From positions 4,826,754 to 4,890,753 of the forward strand of contig NW_022145611.1 in the NCBI RefSeq assembly GCF_000002235.5: a stretch of DNA of 64,000 bases, given 5' to 3'. This DNA is from Strongylocentrotus purpuratus. Taxonomy: Eukaryota > Echinodermata > Echinoidea > Camarodonta > Strongylocentrotidae. The notes below the pieces were generated by a model. The model made no database searches and had not been told where the DNA came from. It saw nothing but the letters and a program-made list of their open reading frames with translations. Each line of letters opens with the position of its first letter. Positions within the stretch are counted from its first letter, which is position 1. The position numbers and the translations under genes were made by a program. Below, piece by piece: positions 24,801 to 39,600 of this stretch.

Positions 24801-27800
24801 GTAGCCAGTGGCCGGTAGCGTTAGCCCCAAAGCCATGTCCAATTTTTAAACTACATTACTTTCTTCCTTTTATTCACTCTGTACAGTCCCATGCTATCCT
24901 TTTCGAGTCTGTAAACAACTTTACAACATGAATTCAATGATGGGCAAGGTTTTACTTCTCATATGAAAGCGCCCAAACTTCGCGAGGTGATTCAAGCCCA
25001 ATATGGGCTAACAACTGGCCTGCATACCCGAGCAGAATCATTTTGTGCTCGACAAAGACACACATCCTTGGGTAAAGAGGTCCGATATTATTAATTTTTT
25101 TAGTTATATTTTTTCATTGACAGTATACTATTAAATATCAGGAATATTGGATGCTCTGTTTCAAACACAGTCCAGATTGCCGCGCAATGAATTATCTCAT
25201 GCTTCTTGTCCAAAAACCATATCTAACTGGTTTTTAAAACGGTATCATTTTAATTTCCATTTCCTCCTCAACAAAGGAGAAAATAACATTTGATACTCTT
25301 TCTTTAACAAGCGGCTCTCTGAATTAGTTAGAATACCTCTTTTGCTACATCTACAACAAGAAGTATTAATATGAAAAAAAATACATGGAGATTACCAGTG
25401 TGACACATTGGTCTAGTGGACAGGCAAACGCCTGGCATCTGGAAGGTATCGGGTTCGACACCCAGCTAGTGCTTTTTTTTTTTTTTGCTTTTTTTTATTA
25501 TAAATCTTTGAAAAATAAAAACTGATGTTAAACCCATTTTTATCTCACTCAAAGAGTGATAAAATAATTATTGTTGGTAATGTTGATGTATGGGAAAGGG
25601 TTCCAAATCTCAATATGTCAATGGATTCCTCAAATGAAATTGAAAAAAGGGCCTATGGTGAGGGGGGAGCAGCTGAGTGTAGGAAAAACTGTAAGGGAGC
25701 CCCTTTGGGGGTCTTTTTTTTGGACTTTTTTGACGCGGTCGTCAGCTAGCTGGCGGTCGTCAGCGTAGCCAGTGGCCGGTAGCGTTAGCCCCAAAGCCAT
25801 GTCCAATTTTTAAACTACATTACTTTCTTCCTTTTATTCACTCTGTACAGTCCCATGCTATCCTTTTCGAGTCTGTAAACAACTTTACAACATGAATTCA
25901 ATGATGGGCAAGGTTTTACTTCTCATATGAAAGCGCCCAAACTTCGCGAGGTGATTCAAGCCCAATATGGGCTAACAACTGGCCTGCATACCCGAGCAGA
26001 ATCATTTTGTGCTCGACAAAGACACACATCCTTGGGTAAAGAGGTCCGATATTATTAATTTTTTTAGTTATATTTTTTCATTGACAGTATACTATTAAAT
26101 ATCAGGAATATTGGATGCTCTGTTTCAAACACAGTCCAGATTGCCGCGCAATGAATTATCTCATGCTTCTTGTCCAAAAACCATATCTAACTGGTTTTTA
26201 AAACGGTATCATTTTAATTTCCATTTCCTCCTCAACAAAGGAGAAAATAACATTTGATACTCTTTCTTTAACAAGCGGCTCTCTGAATTAGTTAGAATAC
26301 CTCTTTTGCTACATCTACAACAAGAAGTATTAATATGAAAAAAAATACATGGAGATTACCAGTGTGACACATTGGTCTAGTGGACAGGCAAACGCCTGGC
26401 ATCTGGAAGGTATCGGGTTCGACACCCAGCTAGTGCTTTTTTTTTTTTTTTTGCTTTTTTTTATTATAAATCTTTGAAAAATAAAAACTGATGTTAAACC
26501 CATTTTTATCTCACTCAAAGAGTGATAAAATAATTATTGTTGGTAATGTTGATGTATGGGAAAGGGTTCCAAATCTCAATATGTCAATGGATTCCTCAAA
26601 TGAAATTGAAAAAAGGGCCTATGGTGAGGGGGAGCAGCTGAGTGTAGGAAAAACTGTAAGGGAGCCCCTTTGGGGGTCTTTTTTTTGGACTTTTTTGACG
26701 CGGTCGTCAGCTAGCTGGCGGTCGTCAGCGTAGCCAGTGGCCGGTAGCGTTAGCCCCAAAGCCATGTCCAATTTTTAAACTACATTACTTTCTTCCTTTT
26801 ATTCACTCTGTACAGTCCCATGCTATCCTTTTCGAGTCTGTAAACAACTTTACAACATGAATTCAATGATGGGCAAGGTTTTACTTCTCATACGAAAGCG
26901 CCCAAACTTCGCGAGGTGATTCAAGCCCAATATGGGCTAACAACTGGCCTGCATACCCGAGCAGAATCATTTTGTGCTCGACAAAGACACACATCCTTGG
27001 GTAAAGAGGTCCGATATTATTAATTTTTTTAGTTATATTTTTTCATTGACAGTATACTATTAAATATCAGGAATATTGGATGCTCTGTTTCAAACACAGT
27101 CCAGATTGCCGCGCAATGAATTATCTCATGCTTCTTGTCCAAAAACCATATCTAACTGGTTTTTAAAACGGTATCATTTTAATTTCCATTTCCTCCTCAA
27201 CAAAGGAGAAAATAACATTTGATACTCTTTCTTTAACAAGCGGCTCTCTGAATTAGTTAGAATACCTCTTTTGCTACATCTACAACAAGAAGTATTAATA
27301 TGAAAAAAAATACATGGAGATTACCAGTGTGACACATTGGTCTAGTGGACAGGCAAACGCCTGGCATCTGGAAGGTATCGGGTTCGACACCCAGCTAGTG
27401 CTTTTTTTTTTTTTTTGCTTTTTTTTATTATAAATCTTTGAAAAATAAAAACTGATGTTAAACCCATTTTTATCTCACTCAAAGAGTGATAAAATAATTA
27501 TTGTTGGTAATGTTGATGTATGGGAAAGGGTTCCAAATCTCAATATGTCAATGGATTCCTCAAATGAAATTGAAAAAAGGGCCTATGGTGAGGGGGGAGC
27601 AGCTGAGTGTAGGAACAACTGTAAGGGAGCCCCTTTGGGGGTCTTTTTTTTTGGACTTTTTTGACGCGGTCGTCAGCTAGCTGGCGGTCGTCAGCGTAGC
27701 CAGTGGCCGGTAGCGTTAGCCCCAAAGCCATGTCCAATTTTTAAACTACATTACTTTCTTCCTTTTATTCACTCTGTACAGTCCCATGCTATCCTTTTCG

Positions 27801-29332
27801 AGTCTGTAAACAACTTTACAACATGAATTCAATGATGGGTAAGGTTTTACTTCTCATACGAAAGCGCCCAAACTTCGCGAGGTGATTCAAGCCCAATATG
27901 GGCTAACAACTGGCCTGCATACCCGAGCAGAATCATTTTGTGCTCGACAAAGACACACATCCTTGGGTAAAGAGGTCCGATATTATTAATTTTTTTAGTT
28001 ATATTTTTTCATTGACAGTATACTATTAAATATCAGGAATATTGGATGCTCTGTTTCAAACACAGTCCAGATTGCCGCGCAATGAATTATCTCATGCTTC
28101 TTGTCCAAAAACCATATCTAACTGGTTTTTAAAACGGTATCATTTTAATTTCCATTTCCTCCTCAACAAAGGAGAAAATAACATTTGATACTCTTTCTTT
28201 AACAAGCGGCTCTCTGAATTAGTTAGAATACCTCTTTTGCTACATCTACAACAAGAAGTATTAATATGAAAAAAAATACATGGAGATTACCAGTGTGACA
28301 CATTGGTCTAGTGGACAGGCAAACGCCTGGCATCTGGAAGGTATCGGGTTCGACACCCAGCTAGTGCTTTTTTTTTTTTTTTGCTTTTTTTTTATTATAA
28401 ATCTTTGAAAAATAAAAACTGATGTTAAACCCATTTTTATCTCACTCAAAGAGTGATAAAATAATTATTGTTGGTAATGTTGATGTATGGGAAAGGGTTC
28501 CAAATCTCAATATGTCAATGGATTCCTCAAATGAAATTGAAAAAAGGGCCTATGGTGAGGGGGAGCAGCTGAGTGTAGGAAAAACTGTAAGGGAGCCCCT
28601 TTGGGGGTCTTTTTTTTGGGACTTTTTTTGACGCGGTCGTCAGCTAGCTGGCGGTCGTCAGCGTAGCCAGTGGCCGGTAGCGTTAGCCCCAAAGCCATGT
28701 CCAATTTTTAAACTACATTACTTTCTTCCTTTTATTCACTCTGTACAGTCCCATGCTATCCTTTTCGAGTCTGTAAACAACTTTACAACATGAATTCAAT
28801 GATGGGCAAGGTTTTACTTCTCATATGAAAGCGCCCAAACTTCGCGAGGTGATTCAAGCCCAATATGGGCTAACAACTGGCCTGCATACCCGAGCAGAAT
28901 CATTTTGTGCTCGACAAAGACACACATCCTTGGGTAAAGAGGTCCGATATTATTAATTTTTTAGTTATATTTTTTCATTGACAGTATACTATTAAATATC
29001 AGGAATATTGGATGCTCTGTTTCAAACACAGTCCAGATTGCCGCGCAATGAATTATCTCATGCTTCTTGTCCAAAAACCATATCTAACTGGTTTTTAAAA
29101 CGGTATCATTTTAATTTCCATTTCCTCCTCAACAAAGGAGAAAATAACATTTGATACTCTTTCTTTAACAAGCGGCTCTCTGAATTAGTTAGAATACCTC
29201 TTTTGCTACATCTACAACAAGAAGTATTAATATGAAAAAAAATACATGGAGATTACCAGTGTGACACATTGGTCTAGTGGACAGGCAAACGCCTGGCATC
29301 TGGAAGGTATCGGGTTCGACACCCAGCTAGTG

Positions 29333-29368
<36 letters not shown>

Positions 29369-32300
29369 TCTTTGAAAAATAAAAACTGATGTTAAACCCA
29401 TTTTTATCTCACTCAAAGAGTGATAAAATAATTATTGTTGGTAATGTTGATGTATGGGAAAGGGTTCCAAATCTCAATATGTCAATGGATTCCTCAAATG
29501 AAATTGAAAAAAGGGCCTATGGTGAGGGGGGAGCAGCTGAGTGTAGGAAAACTGTAAGGGAGCCCCTTTGGGGGTCTTTTTTTGGACTTTTTTGACGCGG
29601 TCGTCAGCTAGCTGGCGGTCGTCAGCGTAGCCAGTGGCCGGTAGCGTTAGCCCCAAAGCCATGTCCAATTTTTAAACTACATTACTTTCTTCCTTTTATT
29701 CACTCTGTACAGTCCCATGCTATCCTTTTCGAGTCTGTAAACAACTTTACAACATGAATTCAATGATGGGCAAGGTTTTACTTCTCATATGAAAGCGCCC
29801 AAACTTCGCGAGGTGATTCAAGCCCAATATGGGCTAACAACTGGCCTGCATACCCGAGCAGAATCATTTTGTGCTCGACAAAGACACACATCCTTGGGTA
29901 AAGAGGTCCGATATTATTAATTTTTTTAGTTATATTTTTTCATTGACAGTATACTATTAAATATCAGGAATATTGGATGCTCTGTTTCAAACACAGTCCA
30001 GATTGCCGCGCAATGAATTATCTCATGCTTCTTGTCCAAAAACCATATCTAACTGGTTTTTAAAACGGTATCATTTTAATTTCCATTTCCTCCTCAACAA
30101 AGGAGAAAATAACATTTGATACTCTTTCTTTAACAAGCGGCTCTCTGAATTAGTTAGAATACCTCTTTTGCTACATCTACAACAAGAAGTATTAATATGA
30201 AAAAAAATACATGGAGATTACCAGTGTGACACATTGGTCTAGTGGACAGGCAAACGCCTGGCATCTGGAAGGTATCGGGTTCGACACCCAGCTAGTGCTT
30301 TTTTTTTTTTTTTTGCTTTTTTTATTATAAATCTTTGAAAAATAAAAACTGATGTTAAACCCATTTTTATCTCACTCAAAGAGTGATAAAATAATTATTG
30401 TTGGTAATGTTGATGTATGGGAAAGGGTTCCAAATCTCAATATGTCAATGGATTCCTCAAATGAAATTGAAAAAAGGGCCTATGGTGAGGGGGGAGCAGC
30501 TGAGTGTAGGAAAAACTGTAAGGGAGCCCCTTTGGGGGTCTTTTTTTTGGACTTTTTTGACGCGGTCGTCAGCTAGCTGGCGGTCGTCAGCGTAGCCAGT
30601 GGCCGGTAGCGTTAGCCCCAAAGCCATGTCCAATTTTTAAACTACATTACTTTCTTCCTTTTATTCACTCTGTACAGTCCCATGCTATCCTTTTCGAGTC
30701 TGTAAACAACTTTACAACATGAATTCAATGATGGGCAAGGTTTTACTTCTCATATGAAGCGCCCAAACTTCGCGAGGTGATTCAAGCCCAATATGGGCTA
30801 ACAACTGGCCTGCATACCCGAGCAGAATCATTTTGTGCTCGACAAAGACACACATCCTTGGGTAAAGAGGTCCGATATTATTAATTTTTTTAGTTATATT
30901 TTTTCATTGACAGTATACTATTAAATATCAGGAATATTGGATGCTCTGTTTCAAACACAGTCCAGATTGCCGCGCAATGAATTATCTCATGCTTCTTGTC
31001 CAAAAACCATATCTAACTGGTTTTTAAAACGGTATCATTTTAATTTCCATTTCCTCCTCAACAAAGGAGAAAATAACATTTGATACTCTTTCTTTAACAA
31101 GCGGCTCTCTGAATTAGTTAGAATACCTCTTTTGCTACATCTACAACAAGAAGTATTAATATGAAAAAAAAAATACATGGAGATTACCAGTGTGACACAT
31201 TGGTCTAGTGGACAGGCAAACGCCTGGCATCTGGAAGGTATCGGGTTCGACACCCAGCTAGTGCTTTTTTTTTTTTTTTTTTGCTTTTTTTTATTATAAA
31301 TCTTTGAAAAATAAAAACTGATGTTAAACCCATTTTTATCTCACTCAAAGAGTGATAAAATAATTATTGTTGGTAATGTTGATGTATGGGAAAGGGTTCC
31401 AAATCTCAATATGTCAATGGATTCCTCAAATGAAATTGAAAAAAGGGCCTATGGTGAGGGGGGAGCAGCTGAGTGTAGGAAAAACTGTAAGGGAGCCCCT
31501 TTGGGGGTCTTTTTTTTTGACTTTTTTGACGCGGTCGTCAGCTAGCTGGCGGTCGTCAGCGTAGCCAGTGGCCGGTAGCGTTAGCCCCAAAGCCATGTCC
31601 ATTTTTAAACTACATTACTTTCTTCCTTTTATTCACTCTGTACAGTCCCATGCTATCCTTTTCGAGTCTGTAAACAACTTTACAACATGAATTCAATGAT
31701 GGGCAAGGTTTTACTTCTCATATGAAAGCGCCCAAACTTCGCGAGGTGATTCAAGCCCAATATGGGCTAACAACTGGCCTGCATACCCGAGCAGAATCAT
31801 TTTGTGCTCGACAAAGACACACATCCTTGGGTAAAGAGGTCCGATATTATTAATTTTTTTAGTTATATTTTTTCATTGACAGTATACTATTAAATATCAG
31901 GAATATTGGATGCTCTGTTTCAAACACAGTCCAGATTGCCGCGCAATGAATTATCTCATGCTTCTTGTCCAAAAACCATATCTAACTGGTTTTTAAAACG
32001 GTATCATTTTAATTTCCATTTCCTCCTCAACAAAGGAGAAAATAACATTTGATACTTTCTTTCTTTAACAAGCGGCTCTCTGAATTAGTTAGAATACCTC
32101 TTTTGCTACATCTACAACAAGAAGTATTAATATGAAAAAAATACATGGAGATTACCAGTGTGACACATTGGTCTAGTGGACAGGCAAACGCCTGGCATCT
32201 GGAAGGTATCGGGTTCGACACCCAGCTAGTGCTTTTTTTTTTTTTTTTTTCTTTTTTTTATTATAAATCTTTGAAAAATAAAAACTGATGTTAAACCCAT

Positions 32301-33157
32301 TTTTATCTCACTCAAAGAGTGATAAAATAATTATTGTTGGTAATGTTGATGTATGGGAAAGGGTTTCAAAATCTCAATATGTCAATGGATTCCTCAAATG
32401 AAATTGAAAAAAAGGGCCTATGGTGAGGGGGGAGCAGCTGAGTGTAGGAAAAACTGTAGGGAGCCCCTTTGGGGGTCTTTTTTTTTGGACTTTTTTGACG
32501 CGGTCGTCACAGCTAGCTGGCGGTCGTCAGCGTAGCCAGTGGCCGGTAGCGTTAGCCCCAAAGCCATGTCCAATTTTTAAACTACATTACTTTCTTCCTT
32601 TTATTCACTCTGTACAGTCCCATGCTATCCTTTTCGAGTCTGTAAACACTTTACAACATGAATTCAATGATGGCAAGGTTTTACTTCTCATATGAAAGCG
32701 CCCAAACTTCGCGAGGTGATTCAAGCCCAATATGGGCTAACAACTGGCCTGCATACCCGAGCAGAATCATTTTGTGCTCGACAAAGACACACATCTTGGG
32801 TAAAGAGGTCCGATATTATTAATTTTTTTAGTTATATTTTTTCATTGACAGTATACTATTTAAATATCAGGAATATTGGATGCTCTGTTTCAAACACAGT
32901 CCAGATTGCCGCGCAATGAATTATCTCATGCTTCTTGTCCAAAACCATATCTAACTGGTTTTTAAAACGGTATCATTTTAATTTCCATTCCTCCTCAACA
33001 AAGGAGAAAATAACATTTGATACTCTTTCTTTAACAAGCGGCTCTCTGAACTTAGTTAGATTATACTCTTTTGCTACACATCTACCACCAAGAGTATTAA
33101 TATGAAAAAAAACATGGAGATTGACCAGTGTGACACATTGTCTAGTGGACAAGCAAA

Positions 33158-33657
33158 NNNNNNNNNNNNNNNNNNNNNNNNNNNNNNNNNNNNNNNNNNN
33201 NNNNNNNNNNNNNNNNNNNNNNNNNNNNNNNNNNNNNNNNNNNNNNNNNNNNNNNNNNNNNNNNNNNNNNNNNNNNNNNNNNNNNNNNNNNNNNNNNNNN
33301 NNNNNNNNNNNNNNNNNNNNNNNNNNNNNNNNNNNNNNNNNNNNNNNNNNNNNNNNNNNNNNNNNNNNNNNNNNNNNNNNNNNNNNNNNNNNNNNNNNNN
33401 NNNNNNNNNNNNNNNNNNNNNNNNNNNNNNNNNNNNNNNNNNNNNNNNNNNNNNNNNNNNNNNNNNNNNNNNNNNNNNNNNNNNNNNNNNNNNNNNNNNN
33501 NNNNNNNNNNNNNNNNNNNNNNNNNNNNNNNNNNNNNNNNNNNNNNNNNNNNNNNNNNNNNNNNNNNNNNNNNNNNNNNNNNNNNNNNNNNNNNNNNNNN
33601 NNNNNNNNNNNNNNNNNNNNNNNNNNNNNNNNNNNNNNNNNNNNNNNNNNNNNNNNN
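33158..33657. other. Assembly gap, 500 N
   Basis: Exactly 500 N. The left flank stops inside the cassette (…aagcaaa) and the right flank resumes in the second T run. In an intact unit these points are about 64 bp apart, so the gap length is a placeholder: the true missing sequence is about 64 bp or that plus whole units. Confidence 0.95.
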
Positions 33658-36600
33658 TTTTTTATTATAAATCTTTGAAAAATAAAAAACTGATGTTAAA
33701 CCCATTTTTATCTCACTCAAAGAGTGATAAAATAATTATTGTTGGTAATGTTGATGTAGGGAAAGGGTTCCAAATCTCAATATGTCAATGGATTCCTCAA
33801 ATGAAATTGAAAAAAGGGCCTATGGTGAGGGGGGAGCAGCTGAGTGTAGGAACAACTGTAAGGGAGCCCTTTGGGGGTCTTTTTTTTTTGGACTTTTTGA
33901 CGCGGTCGTCAGCTAGCTGGCGGTCGTCAGCGTAGCCAGTGGCCGGTAGCGTTAGCCCCAAAGCCATGTCCAATTTTTAAACTACATTTTTCTCCTTTTA
34001 TTCACTCTGTACAGTCCCATGCTATCCTTTTCGAGTCTGTAAACAACTTTACAACATGAATTCAATGATGGGCAAGGTTTTACTTCTCATATGAAAGCGC
34101 CCAAACTTCGCGAGGTGATTCAAGCCCAATATGGGCTAACAACTGGCCTGCATACCCGAGCAGAATCATTTTGTGCTCGACAAAGACACACATCCTTGGG
34201 TAAAGAGGTCCGATATTATTAATTTTTTTAGTTATATTTTTTCATTGACAGTATACTATTAAATATCAGGAATATTGGATGCTCTGTTTCAAACACAGTC
34301 CAGATTGCCGCGCAATGAATTATCTCATGCTTCTTGTCCAAAAACCATATCTAACTGGTTTTAAAACGGTATCATTTTAATTTCCATTCTTTCCTCCTCA
34401 ACAAAGGAGAAAATAACATTTGATACTCTTCTTTAACAAGCGGCTCTCTGAATTAGTTAGAATACCTCTTTTGCTACATCTACAACAAGAAGTATTAATA
34501 TGAAAAAAAATACATGGAGATTACCAGTGTGACACATTGGTCTAGTGGACAGGCAAACGCCTGGCATCTGGAAGGTATCGGGTTCGACACCCGCTAGTGC
34601 TTTTTTTTTTTTTTTTGCTTTTTTTTATTATAAATCTTTGAAAAATAAAAACTGATGTTAAACCCATTTTTATCTCACTCAAAGAGTGATAAATATAATT
34701 ATTGTGGTAATGTTGATGTATGGGAAAGGGTTCCAAATCTCAATATGTCAATGGATTCCTCAAATGAAATTGAAAAAAAGGGCCTATGGTGAGGGGGAGC
34801 AGCTGAGTGTAGGAAAAACTGTAAGGGAGCCTTTGGGGGTCTTTTTTTTGGGACTTTTTTGACGCGGTCGTCAGCTAGCTGGCGGTCGTCAGCGTAGCCA
34901 GTGGCCGGTAGCGTTAGCCCCAAAGCCATGTCCAATTTTAAACTACATTACTTTCTTCCTTTTATTCACTCTGTACAGTCCCATGCTATCCTTTTCGAGT
35001 CTGTAAACAACTTTACAACATGAATTCAATGATGGGCAAGGTTTTACTTCTCATACGAAAGCGCCCAAACTTCGCGAGGTGATTCAAGCCCAATATGGGC
35101 TAACAACTGGCCTGCATACCGAGCAGAATCATTTTTGTGCTCGACAAAGACACACATCCTTGGGTAAAGAGGTCCGATATTATTAATTTTTTTTAGTTAT
35201 ATTTTTTCATTGACAGTATACTATTAAATATCAGGAATATTGGATGCTCTGTTTCAAACACAGTCCAGATTGCCGCGCAATGAATTATCTCATGCTTCTT
35301 GTCCAAAAACATATCTAACTGTTTTTAAAACGGTATCATTTTAATTTCCATTTCCTCCTCAACAAAGGAGAAAATAACATTTGATACTCTTTCTTTAACA
35401 AGCGGCTCTCTGAATTAGTTAGAATACCTCTTTTGCTACATCTACAACAAGAAGTATTAATATGAAAAAAAATACATGGAGATTACCAGTGTGACACATT
35501 GGTCTAGTGGACAGGCAAACGCCTGGCATCTGGAAGGTATCGGGTTCGACACCCAGCTAGTGCTTTTTTTTTTTTTTTGCTTTTTTTTATTATAAATCTT
35601 TGAAAAATAAAAACTGATGTTAAACCCATTTTTATCTCACTCAAAGAGTGATAAAATAATTATTGTTGGTAATGTTGATGTATGGGAAAGGGTTCCAAAT
35701 CTCAATATGTCAATGGATTCCTCAAATGAAATTGAAAAAAAGGGCCTATGGTGAGGGGGGAGCAGCTGAGTGTAGGAAAAACTGTAAGGGAGCCCCTTTG
35801 GGGGTCTTTTTTTTGGACTTTTTTGACGCGGTCGTCAGCTAGCTGGCGGTCGTCAGCGTAGCCAGTGGCCGGTAGCGTTAGCCCCAAAGCCATGTCCAAT
35901 TTTTAAACTACATTACTTTCTTCCTTTTATTCACTCTGTACAGTCCCATGCTATCCTTTTCGAGTCTGTAAACAACTTTACAACATGAATTCAATGATGG
36001 GCAAGGTTTTACTTCTCATATGAAAGCGCCCAAACTTCGCGAGGTGATTCAAGCCCAATATGGGCTAACAACTGGCCTGCATACCCGAGCAGAATCATTT
36101 TGTGCTCGACAAAGACACACATCCTTGGGTAAAGAGGTCCGATATTATTAATTTTTTTAGTTATATTTTTTCATTGACAGTATACTATTAAATATCAGGA
36201 ATATTGGATGCTCTGTTTCAAACACAGTCCAGATTGCCGCGCAATGAATTATCTCATGCTTCTTGTCCAAAAACCATATCTAACTGGTTTTTAAAACGGT
36301 ATCATTTTAATTTCCATTTCCTCCTCAACAAAGGAGAAAATAACATTTGATACTCTTTCTTTAACAAGCGGCTCTCTGAATTAGTTAGAATACCTCTTTT
36401 GCTACATCTACAACAAGAAGTATTAATATGAAAAAAAATACATGGAGATTACCAGTGTGACACATTGGTCTAGTGGACAGGCAAACGCCTGGCATCTGGA
36501 AGGTATCGGGTTCGACACCCAGCTAGTGCTTTTTTTTTTTTTTTGCTTTTTTTATTATAAATCTTTGAAAAATAAAAACTGATGTTAAACCCATTTTTAT

Positions 36601-39600
36601 CTCACTCAAAGAGTGATAAAATAATTATTGTTGGTAATGTTGATGTATGGGAAAGGGTTCCAAATCTCAATATGTCAATGGATTCCTCAAATGAAATTGA
36701 AAAAGGGCCTATGGTGAGGGGGGAGCAGCTGAGTGTAGGAAACAACTGTAAGGGAGCCCTTTGGGGGTCTTTTTTTTGGACTTTTTTGACGCGGTCGTCA
36801 GCTAGCTGGCGGTCGTCAGCGTAGCCAGTGGCCGGTAGCGTTAGCCCCAAAGCCATGTCCAATTTTAAACTACATTACTTCTTCCTTTTATTCACTCTGT
36901 ACAGTCCCATGCTATCCTTTTCGAGTCTGTAAACAACTTTTACAACATGAATTCAATGATGGGCAAGGTTTTACTTCTCATATGAAAGCGCCCAAACTTC
37001 GCGAGGTGATTCAAGCCCAATATGGGCTAACAACTGGCCTGCATACCCGAGCAGAATCATTTTGTGCTCGACAAAGACACACATCCTTGGGTAAAGAGGT
37101 CCGATATTATTAATTTTTTTAGTTATATTTTTCATTGACAGTATACTATTAAATATCAGGAATATTGGATGCTCTGTTTCAAACACAGTCCAGATTGCCG
37201 CGCAATGAATTATCTCATGCTTCTTGTCCAAAAACCATATCTAACTGGTTTTAAAACGGTATCATTTTAATTTCCATTTCCTCCTCAACAAAGGAGAAAA
37301 TAACATTTGATACTCTTTCTTTAACAAGCGGCTCTCTGAATTAGTTAGAATACCTCTTTTGCTACATCTACAACAAGAAGTATTAATATGAAAAAAAAAT
37401 ACATGGAGATTACCAGTGTGACACATTGGTCTAGTGGACAGGCAAACGCCTGGCATCTGGAAGGTATCGGGTTCGACACCCAGCTAGTGCTTTTTTTTTT
37501 TTTTGCTTTTTTTATTATAAATCTTTGAAAAATAAAAACTGATGTTAAACCCATTTTTATCTCACTCAAAGAGTGATAAAATAATTATTGTTGGTAATGT
37601 TGATGTATGGGAAAGGGTTCCAAATCTCAATATGTCAATGGATTCCTCAAATGAAATTGAAAAAAGGGCCTATGGTGAGGGGGAGCAGCTGAGTGTAGGA
37701 AAAACTGTAAGGGAGCCCCTGGGGGGTCTTTTTTTTGACTTTTTGACGCGGTCGTCAGCTAGCTGGCGGTCGTCAGCGTAGCCAGTGGCCGGTAGCGTTA
37801 GCCCCAAAGCCATGTCCAATTTTTAAACTACATTACTTTCTTCCTTTATTCACTCTGTACAGTCCCATGCTATCCTTTTCGAGTCTGTAAACAACTTTAC
37901 AACATGAATTCAATGATGGGCAAGGTTTACTTCTCATATGAAAGCGCCCAAACTTCGCGAGGTGATTCAAGCCCAATATGGGCTAACAACTGGCCTGCAT
38001 ACCCGAGCAGAATCATTTTGTGCTCGACAAAGACACACATCCTTGGGTAAAGAGGTCCGATATTATTAATTTTTTAGTTATATTTTTTCATTGACAGTAT
38101 ACTATTAAATATCAGGAATATTGGATGCTCTGTTTCAAACACAGTCCAGATTGCCGCGCAATGAATTATCTCATGCTTCTTGTCCAAAAACCATATCTAA
38201 CTGGTTTTAAAACGGTATCATTTTAATTTCCATTTCCTCCTCAACAAAGGAGAAAATAACATTTGATACTCTTTCTTTAACAAGCGGCTCTCTGAATTAG
38301 TTAGAATACTCTTTTGCTACATCTACAACAAGAAGTATTAATATGAAAAAAAATACATGGAGATTACCAGTGTGACACATTGGTCTAGTGGACAGGCAAA
38401 CGCCTGGCATGGAAGGTATCGGGTTCGACACCCAGCTAGTGCTTTTTTTTTTTTTTTGCTTTTTTTATTATAAATCTTTGAAAAATAAAAACTGATGTTA
38501 AACCCATTTTTTATCTCACTCAAAGAGTGATAAAATAATTATTGTTGGTAATGTTGATGTATGGGAAAGGGTTCAAATCTCAATATGTCAATGGATTCCT
38601 CAAATGAAATTGAAAAAAGGGCCTATGGTGAGGGGGGAGCAGCTGAGTGTAGGAAAAACTGTAAGGGAGCCCCTTTGGGGGTCTTTTTTTTGGACTTTTT
38701 TGACGCGGTCGTCAGCTAGCTGGCGGTCGTCAGCGTAGCCAGTGGCCGGTAGCGTTAGCCCCAAAGCCATGTCCAATTTTTAAACTACATTACTTTTCCT
38801 TTTTATTCACTCTGTACAGTCCCATGCTATCCTTTTCGAGTCTGTAAACAACTTTACAACATGAATTCAATGATGGGCAAGGTTTTACTTCTCATATGAA
38901 AGCGCCCAAACTTCGCGAGGTGATTCAAGCCCAATATGGGCTAACAACTGGCCTGCATACCCGAGCAGAATCATTTTGTGCTCGACAAAGACACACATCC
39001 TTGGGTAAAGAGGTCCGATATTATTAATTTTTTAGTATATTTTTTCATTGACAGTATACTATTAAATATCAGGAATATTGGATGCTCTGTTCAAACACAG
39101 TCCAGATTGCCGCGCAATGAATTATCTCATGCTTCTTGTCCAAAAAACCATATCTAACTGGTTTTTAAAACGGTATCATTTTAATTTCCATTTCCTCCTC
39201 AACAAAGGAGAAAATAACATTTGATACTCTTTCTTTAACAAGCGGCTCTCTGAATTAGTTAGAATACCTCTTTTGCTACATCTACAACAAGAAGTATTAA
39301 TATGAAAAAAAAATACATGGAGATTACCAGTGTGACACATTGGTCTAGTGGACAGGCAAACGCCTGGCATCTGGAAGGTATCGGGTTCGACACCCAGCTA
39401 GTGCTTTTTTTTTTTTTTTGCTTTTTTTTTATTATAAATCTTTGAAAAATAAAAAACTGATGTTAAACCCATTTTTATCTCACTCAAAGAGTGATAAAAT
39501 AATTATTGTTGGTAATGTTGATGTATGGGAAAGGGTTCCAAATCTCAATATGTCAATGGATTCCTCAAATGAAATTGAAAAAAGGGCCTATGGTGAGGGG

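Noticed and set aside
33102-33935. Long frames of 185-277 codons across the gap
   Set aside because: They consist mostly of N translated as unknown residues.
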